DNA of 64,000 nucleotides, taken from contig NZ_RKMF01000001.1 in the NCBI RefSeq assembly GCF_003797835.1, positions 1 to 64,000 on the forward strand, given 5' to 3'. Positions within the stretch are counted from its first letter, which is position 1. The number at the start of each line of letters is the position of its first letter. Shown piece by piece: positions 59,706 to 64,000 of the stretch. The notes below the pieces were generated by a model. The model ran no database searches. It was not told the origin of the DNA and saw only the letters and a program-made list of their open reading frames with translations. The position numbers and the translations under genes were made by a program. Origin of the DNA: Kocuria soli (GTDB lineage Bacteria > Actinomycetota > Actinomycetes > Actinomycetales > Micrococcaceae).

Positions 59706-60908
59706 TCAGTCGTACCAGGGGTCCAGACCCCACTGGGGAAAGACCTCCCTGCGAGTGGCCATGATCACGCGGTCCGTGTCGTCGTCGGGGTCGAATCCGA
59801 CCTCCCACGAGCGCCACCAGAGATCGACCTTGTCCCCCATGTACTCCCGCGGATTGCCCCCGTAGGTGTCCTTGACGTAGTCCCGCCAAGAGGCCGGGAT
59901 CGGGGTGGTCACGGGCAGAGGCTTTCCGCTGGCGACGGCCACAAGGTGGGACCAGGACCGGGGAACGACGTCGTAGCAGTCGTAACCGCCCCCGCCCGTG
60001 GCGATCCAGCGTCCTTCACAGAACCGGTCGGCCATCTGCGCCACGTGCATCATGATTTCGCGCTGCCCGTCGATACTCACCCGAAGGTGGGTCAAGGGAT
60101 CGGAGAGGTGGGAATCGCACCCGTGCTGGGACACGATCACCTCCGGGCGGAACTGCTCCACCAGGGACGGAACCACCGCGTGGTAGGCACGCAGCCACTG
60201 GGCGTCCTCGGCGGTGGGTGGCATGGCGATGTTCACGGCCGTTCCCATGGCTTCGCCGCTGCCGATCTCGTTGGCGAACCCGGTGCCGGGGAACAGGGTG
60301 ATGCCCGATTCGTGGATCGAGATGGTCATGACGTCGGGGTTGTCGTAGAAGATCGACTGGGTGCCGTCCCCGTGGTGACCGTCGACGTCCAGGTACAACA
60401 CCCTCTTGACCCCGTTGTCGAGCAGGTGCTGGATGGCCACCGCACAGTCGTTGTAGACGCAGAAGCCGCTGGCCTTGTCCGCGAACGCGTGGTGCATGCC
60501 CCCGCCGAAGTTCACGACACGGACAGCCGTACCGTCCAGGATCGCCTGGGCGGCTTGGAACGATCCCCCGGCCAACCTGGCGGAGGCCTCGTGAATTCCC
60601 GCATACCCCGGGGTGTCCTCCGTGCCCAGACCGCTCTCCGGATGCGAGACGGTGGGATCCGCGCTGATCGCACGCACGGCCTGGACGTAGTCATGGGTGT
60701 GAGCCAGTTCAAGGTGGGCGTCTGCGGCCACCTCCGGAACCTCGACGGTCACGGACTCCCGCTTGTCCAACCCGTACTCCTGCACCAACCGCCAGGTGGC
60801 ATCCAGACGCGACGGATGCATGGGGTGGTAGGAGCCGAAGTCGTAGTTCAGCAGCTGTGGGCTCCAGAAGAGCCGGGTGGGGCGCGGGGCTACTGTTGGC
60901 TGGGTCAC
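59706..60908 (-). CDS. acuC: AcuC-type deacetylase (histone deacetylase superfamily)
   Basis: 400 residues from GTG 60908. Family marks: YHPMHPSRLDATWRLVQEYGL, GGGMHHAFADKASGFCVYNDCAVAI with the tandem catalytic His, LYLDVDGHHGDGTQSIFYD with the zinc-binding Asp/His, SIHESGITLFPGTG, and the Gly-rich end WIATGGGGYDCYDVVPRSW. AcuC deacetylates acetyl-CoA synthetase in Bacillus; whether that is the target here is inference, since acs is not in the window. A TTGTCA (60933-60938) / TAAGTT (60911-60916) pair with 16-base spacing lies just upstream. A start slightly further downstream is not excluded. Confidence 0.9.
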   Translation of the reverse strand: MTQPTVAPRPTRLFWSPQLLNYDFGSYHPMHPSRLDATWRLVQEYGLDKRESVTVEVPEVAADAHLELAHTHDYVQAVRAISADPTVSHPESGLGTEDTPGYAGIHEASARLAGGSFQAAQAILDGTAVRVVNFGGGMHHAFADKASGFCVYNDCAVAIQHLLDNGVKRVLYLDVDGHHGDGTQSIFYDNPDVMTISIHESGITLFPGTGFANEIGSGEAMGTAVNIAMPPTAEDAQWLRAYHAVVPSLVEQFRPEVIVSQHGCDSHLSDPLTHLRVSIDGQREIMMHVAQMADRFCEGRWIATGGGGYDCYDVVPRSWSHLVAVASGKPLPVTTPIPASWRDYVKDTYGGNPREYMGDKVDLWWRSWEVGFDPDDDTDRVIMATRREVFPQWGLDPWYD

Positions 60909-61120
60909 AGAACTTATTGAACCACCGACACCTGACAAACCGTGACGGGCCGCTGAATCGTGACGGACGCCTCGGCATCGAGAACTTTTGGTCCCGAAAC
61001 GGGAAACGAATGGAGAGAATCGAGTAATGAGTTCGATGGCGTCATACTGACACCCGAACTCACACACCCATTCATGGGCGGCTGAGTACCGGCCACACAT
61101 GTCACACTCCAGGAGATCAC

Positions 61121-62548
61121 GTGCCGCAGACACTCGGGGCCCGCGTCCCAGCGGCCGAACGGACGCGAATGCGCGCCACCCTGGGTGGTACCCGTGACCT
61201 GATCGACCGCGTCGCCCAGACCTCACCCGCGCGGCTCGCGGTCCTGGTCTTCGCCGCCGTGGTCGTCGTCTTCACGCTCCTGTTGTGGTCCCCCATCTCC
61301 TCCCAGGACGGCAGGTCGACCACCCTGATCGACGCCCTGTTCACGGCAACCTCCGCCGTGACCGTCACGGGTCTCACCGTGGTGCCCACCGCCGACCACT
61401 GGTCGATGGCGGGCCAAGTGATCATTCTTTTCGCCATCCAGATCGGCGGCCTGGGCACTCTGACCATGACCTCCATCCTGGCCATGGCCATCGGCCGACA
61501 ACGGGGCCTGCGGTCCAAGCTCATCACCCAGGAGGCCCTCAACGTCGGCCGCCTGGGTGAGGTCGGCTCGCTGCTGCGCACCGTGGCGATCACGTCAGTG
61601 GTCATCGAAGGCACCCTGGCCATCATCCTGACCGTGGGCTTCCTGCTGGCGGGCGAACCCCCGCACACCGCCTTGTGGCACGGGGTGTTCTACTCCATCT
61701 CCGCATTCAACAACGGCGGGTTCACACCGCACTCGGACGGGTTGGTCCCGTACTTCGACACCGCGGCCCACACCTGGTTGATCCTGTTCCCCATCACCCT
61801 GGGGGTGCTGCTGGGCTCCCTGGGCTTCCCCGTGATCCTGGTTCTGCGTCAGGTCGGATGGTTCAAGTTCTCCCGCTGGAACCTCAACACCAAGCTCACC
61901 GTGGTCACCACCTTCGCCCTCCTGCTGCTCGGATGGGTGCTGTGGTCCGCTTTCGAATGGAACAACGCGGCCTCAGTGGGTGCCGAGAACCCGCTGAGCA
62001 AGACGTTCCACGGGTTCTTCGCCTCGACCATGATGCGATCCGGCGGATTCAACCTGGTGGACATGAACGAACTCGAGCCGATCACACTGCTCATGACGGA
62101 CGCGCTCATGTTCGCCGGCGGTGCCCCCGCCTCGACCGGCGGCGGCATCAAGGTGACCACACTCGCCGTCGTCGTCCTGGCCATCCTGGCCGAAGCGCGC
62201 GGCGACCGGCATGTCATTGCGTTCCACCGTTCCGTGCCGGAGGACGTGCTGCGGATCGCGATCTCCGTCATCGCCATGGGTGCGACGATCGTCCTGGTCG
62301 CCACCGGCGCCGTGGTCGCGATTTCCGGTGCTTCCCTGGACCGTGCGCTGTTCGAGGTGATCTCCGCTTACGCGACCTGCGGCCTGTCCGTGGGGCTGTC
62401 CGGGGAACTGAGCGAGGTCGGCAAGTCGGTCATCGTGGTCGTCATGCTGGTCGGACGTATCGGAACCACCACCGTGGCCACCGCCCTGGCACTAAGGTCC
62501 AGGCGGAGGCTGTATCAGTACCCGGAAGAGAGGCCCATCATTGGCTGA
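61121..62548 (+). CDS. ktrB: TrkH/KtrB-family potassium transporter subunit
   Basis: 475 residues from GTG 61121, with CCAGGAGATCAC upstream. Four M1-P-M2 repeats are visible, with selectivity-filter Gly segments: ATSAVTVTGLTVVP, FNNGGFTPHSDGL, MMRSGGFNLVDMNE and SAYATCGLSVGLSGE. The gating-loop equivalent is FAGGAPASTGGGIKVTTLAV. The length is that of KtrB rather than TrkH. It forms a sodium-assisted potassium channel with the KtrA ring encoded by the overlapping next gene. Confidence 0.92.
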   Translation: MPQTLGARVPAAERTRMRATLGGTRDLIDRVAQTSPARLAVLVFAAVVVVFTLLLWSPISSQDGRSTTLIDALFTATSAVTVTGLTVVPTADHWSMAGQVIILFAIQIGGLGTLTMTSILAMAIGRQRGLRSKLITQEALNVGRLGEVGSLLRTVAITSVVIEGTLAIILTVGFLLAGEPPHTALWHGVFYSISAFNNGGFTPHSDGLVPYFDTAAHTWLILFPITLGVLLGSLGFPVILVLRQVGWFKFSRWNLNTKLTVVTTFALLLLGWVLWSAFEWNNAASVGAENPLSKTFHGFFASTMMRSGGFNLVDMNELEPITLLMTDALMFAGGAPASTGGGIKVTTLAVVVLAILAEARGDRHVIAFHRSVPEDVLRIAISVIAMGATIVLVATGAVVAISGASLDRALFEVISAYATCGLSVGLSGELSEVGKSVIVVVMLVGRIGTTTVATALALRSRRRLYQYPEERPIIG

Positions 62549-63215
62549 GCGTCACAACAAGTCCCACGACGTCCCCGTCCTGGTCATCGGGATGGGTCGC
62601 TTCGGGACGGCCACTGCCCTGCAGTTGGTCACGCAGGGGCGAGAGGTCATGGGCGTCGAACGCGATGCCACCCTGGTCCAACAACTCGCCGGGCACATGA
62701 CGCACATCGTCCAGGCCGAGGCCACGGACATCGAGGCGCTGCGCCAACTCGGTGCCGCGGAGTTCCGCCACGCCGTGGTGGGCGTCGGCACCTCGGTGGA
62801 GTCCTCCGTGCTCATCACGGCCAATCTCGTGGACCTGGGGATCGAACGGATCTGGGCCAAGGCGATCAGCAAGTCCCACGGCAAGATCCTCTCGCGTATC
62901 GGCGCCCATCACGTGATCTTCCCGGAGGCCGACGCCGGCCGCCGCACCGCTCACCTGGTATCCGGGCGACTGTTGGACTACATGGAGTTCGACGACGATT
63001 TCGCCATCGTCAAGATGCACCCGCCGCGGGAGACCCAGGGCTTCACGCTCGCGGAATCGGACATCCGCGCCAAGTACGGCGTGACCGTCGTGGGTGTGAA
63101 AACCCCGGGTGAGGACTTCAGCTACGCCACACCAGAGACCACCGTGACCTCCAGGGACACGTTGATCGTGGCCGGGCACGTGCAACTCATCGAACGCTTC
63201 GCCGCCCGCCCGTAG
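62541..63215 (+). CDS. ktrA: KtrA-type RCK regulatory subunit
   Basis: 224 residues from TTG 62541, overlapping the ktrB stop by 8 bases, with GGAAGAGAGG upstream. An N-terminal Rossmann domain (VLVIGMGRFGTATALQLVTQGREVMGVERD, about 14-43) binds ATP/ADP or NAD. A C-terminal TrkA_C domain spans about 140-224. A single RCK unit identifies KtrA rather than the double-length TrkA. It gates KtrB. The unit ends with a 30-bp hairpin. Confidence 0.92.
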   Translation: MAERHNKSHDVPVLVIGMGRFGTATALQLVTQGREVMGVERDATLVQQLAGHMTHIVQAEATDIEALRQLGAAEFRHAVVGVGTSVESSVLITANLVDLGIERIWAKAISKSHGKILSRIGAHHVIFPEADAGRRTAHLVSGRLLDYMEFDDDFAIVKMHPPRETQGFTLAESDIRAKYGVTVVGVKTPGEDFSYATPETTVTSRDTLIVAGHVQLIERFAARP

Positions 63216-63244
63216 CGTTCCGCCCTCCATCTCGCCCTCACCCT

Positions 63245-63310
63245 TGCGCCGAGTTCGGGGTTGTTCCGCCTATTTGAGCGAATAGGCGGAACAACCCCGA
63301 ACTCGGCGCA
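63245..63310. terminator. 30-bp perfect hairpin after ktrA
   Basis: Bases 63245-63274 pair without mismatch with 63281-63310 around a TGAGCG loop. There is no U-tract. It lies 30 bases past the ktrA stop and 42 before the next start. Its size suggests either a terminator or a mobile palindromic unit. Confidence 0.75.
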
Positions 63311-63351
63311 GTAGATTGGGGGCAGGGGTTCTGGATCGGGGGGTGGTGAAC

Positions 63352-64000
63352 ATGGCGCGGAGATGGCGGCGGTGGGCGGTTGTCACGACGGCGGTGGTCG
63401 GGGTGCTTGCGGTGGTGGCTCTGAATTGGGGTCGGATTCGCGAGGCGGTGAACGACCGTGCCGCGAGCAGCGCGGTGAGCGAGGCCGCACGCAGCCCGGA
63501 AGCTGCGGAGAGCGCCATGGATCCGGCGCCGGTTCCTGAGATCGGCGAGCTCACCGTCACCGGGGAGCAATCCCTGGGCGAGCGCAGCACGCGCTATCGG
63601 GTGGAGACCGACCTGATCCCGGCAGAGGAAACCGACGGTGGACAACCTTCCGTGGTGGTGACCCTCCCCGAGGACTACGACGAATCCCGCGACTACCCCG
63701 TCTTGTACTTGCTGGCCGGCACCGCAGAAGGCGAGACCCCTGCAAAGTGGGTGGACAAGGCAGCCGTGGAGGACGCCACGGCCGACCTGGACGCCATCGT
63801 GGTGTCCGTGGACGACGGCTCGTACGGCTGGTACTCGGACTGGACCGTCCCGGGTGATTCCGCGCGCGCCTGGCGATCTTTCCACCTGGAGCAGGTGGTC
63901 CCCTGGGTCGATTCGACCTTCCCCACGATCGACGACCCGCAGTCCCGCGCGATCGCCGGGGCGTCGGCGGGCGGATTCGGCGCCATGACCTATGCCGAGC
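63352..64000 (+). CDS. secreted alpha/beta-hydrolase (esterase D / antigen 85-like), 5' part
   Basis: The frame is open from ATG 63352 to the window edge (216 codons visible). A basic start (ARRWRRW) and hydrophobic helix VVTTAVVGVLAVVALNW give a signal peptide or anchor. The esterase domain begins around 85 with GEQSLGERSTRYRVETDLIP, then VVVTLPEDYDESRDYPVLYLLAGTAEG and AIVVSVDDGSYGWYSDW. The nucleophile elbow GASAGGFGAM is the last part seen. The fold and order match PF00756 esterases. The catalytic Asp and His lie outside the window. Confidence 0.82.
   Translation, partial: MARRWRRWAVVTTAVVGVLAVVALNWGRIREAVNDRAASSAVSEAARSPEAAESAMDPAPVPEIGELTVTGEQSLGERSTRYRVETDLIPAEETDGGQPSVVVTLPEDYDESRDYPVLYLLAGTAEGETPAKWVDKAAVEDATADLDAIVVSVDDGSYGWYSDWTVPGDSARAWRSFHLEQVVPWVDSTFPTIDDPQSRAIAGASAGGFGAMTYAE

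Overview
The window is chromosomal DNA from a high-GC Gram-positive actinobacterium. The gene content (dispersed menaquinone genes, DUF4229 beside menA, the ResB/CcsB/CcdA cytochrome c system, the 32-residue ribosomal protein bS22, an ECF sigma with a long membrane-spanning tail) and the codon use fit the Micrococcaceae (Kocuria/Citricoccus/Nesterenkonia-like). The genus is an inference from style; no rRNA is present. I saw no tRNA, rRNA, CRISPR array, prophage or complete mobile element. The only clear mobile DNA is the tail of an IS481-type transposase at the left edge.

Layout. 0-4.5 kb: transposase remnant, small secreted protein, YajQ, HtpX and an ECF sigma fused to an anti-sigma-like domain. 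4.7-11 kb: Fur-family regulator with catalase, a divergent SseB/DUF6882 pair, and RarD. 11-13 kb: MetP-MetS sodium-coupled methionine/alanine importer, including the 37-residue subunit. 13-18 kb: polyprenyl diphosphate synthase, MenJ and MenG on the minus strand, facing MenF. 18-23 kb: amino-acid ABC importer with two tandem binding lipoproteins, then an MFS carrier. 23-30.7 kb: MenD, PhoX, MenC, a PAP2 phosphatase and an MBL hydrolase. 30.7-38.7 kb: GluQ, PutP, lactate dehydrogenase, a CitE-like lyase and HrpB. 38.7-42.4 kb: a visibly less GC-rich beta-lactam-themed module (serine hydrolase, LysR regulator and a divergent MecA-like penicillin-binding lipoprotein). 42.5-47 kb: menB-menE-menA, an acetyltransferase and DUF4229. 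47-50 kb: Rrf2 regulator facing a TauE-type exporter, a PLDc_N protein and a decayed SDR gene. 50-56.5 kb: CcsB, ResB, CcdA, a TlpA-like thioredoxin, a histidine phosphatase, a DUF4442 protein, a glutaredoxin and bS22. 56.7-61 kb: GntR regulator, glutamate dehydrogenase, ArsR regulator and AcuC. 61-64 kb: KtrB/KtrA potassium uptake and the start of a secreted esterase cut by the window edge.

How the genes fit together. Nearly the whole chorismate-to-menaquinone route (menF, D, C, E, B, A, G), the quinone reductase menJ and the isoprenoid-tail synthase lie here in separate short units; menH and menI are not recognisable. The quinone supply sits near a System II cytochrome c maturation operon. 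Two regulatory patterns stand out. At least fifteen genes carry a TANNNT -10 element 6-7 bases before the start codon, the layout of leaderless transcripts, including menB, menC, menD and menF. Convergent gene ends are closed by very long perfect hairpins, mostly without U-tracts, one of them a loopless 58-bp palindrome. The most unusual gene-level item is the LysR/serine hydrolase/MecA-like PBP module wedged between hrpB and menB.
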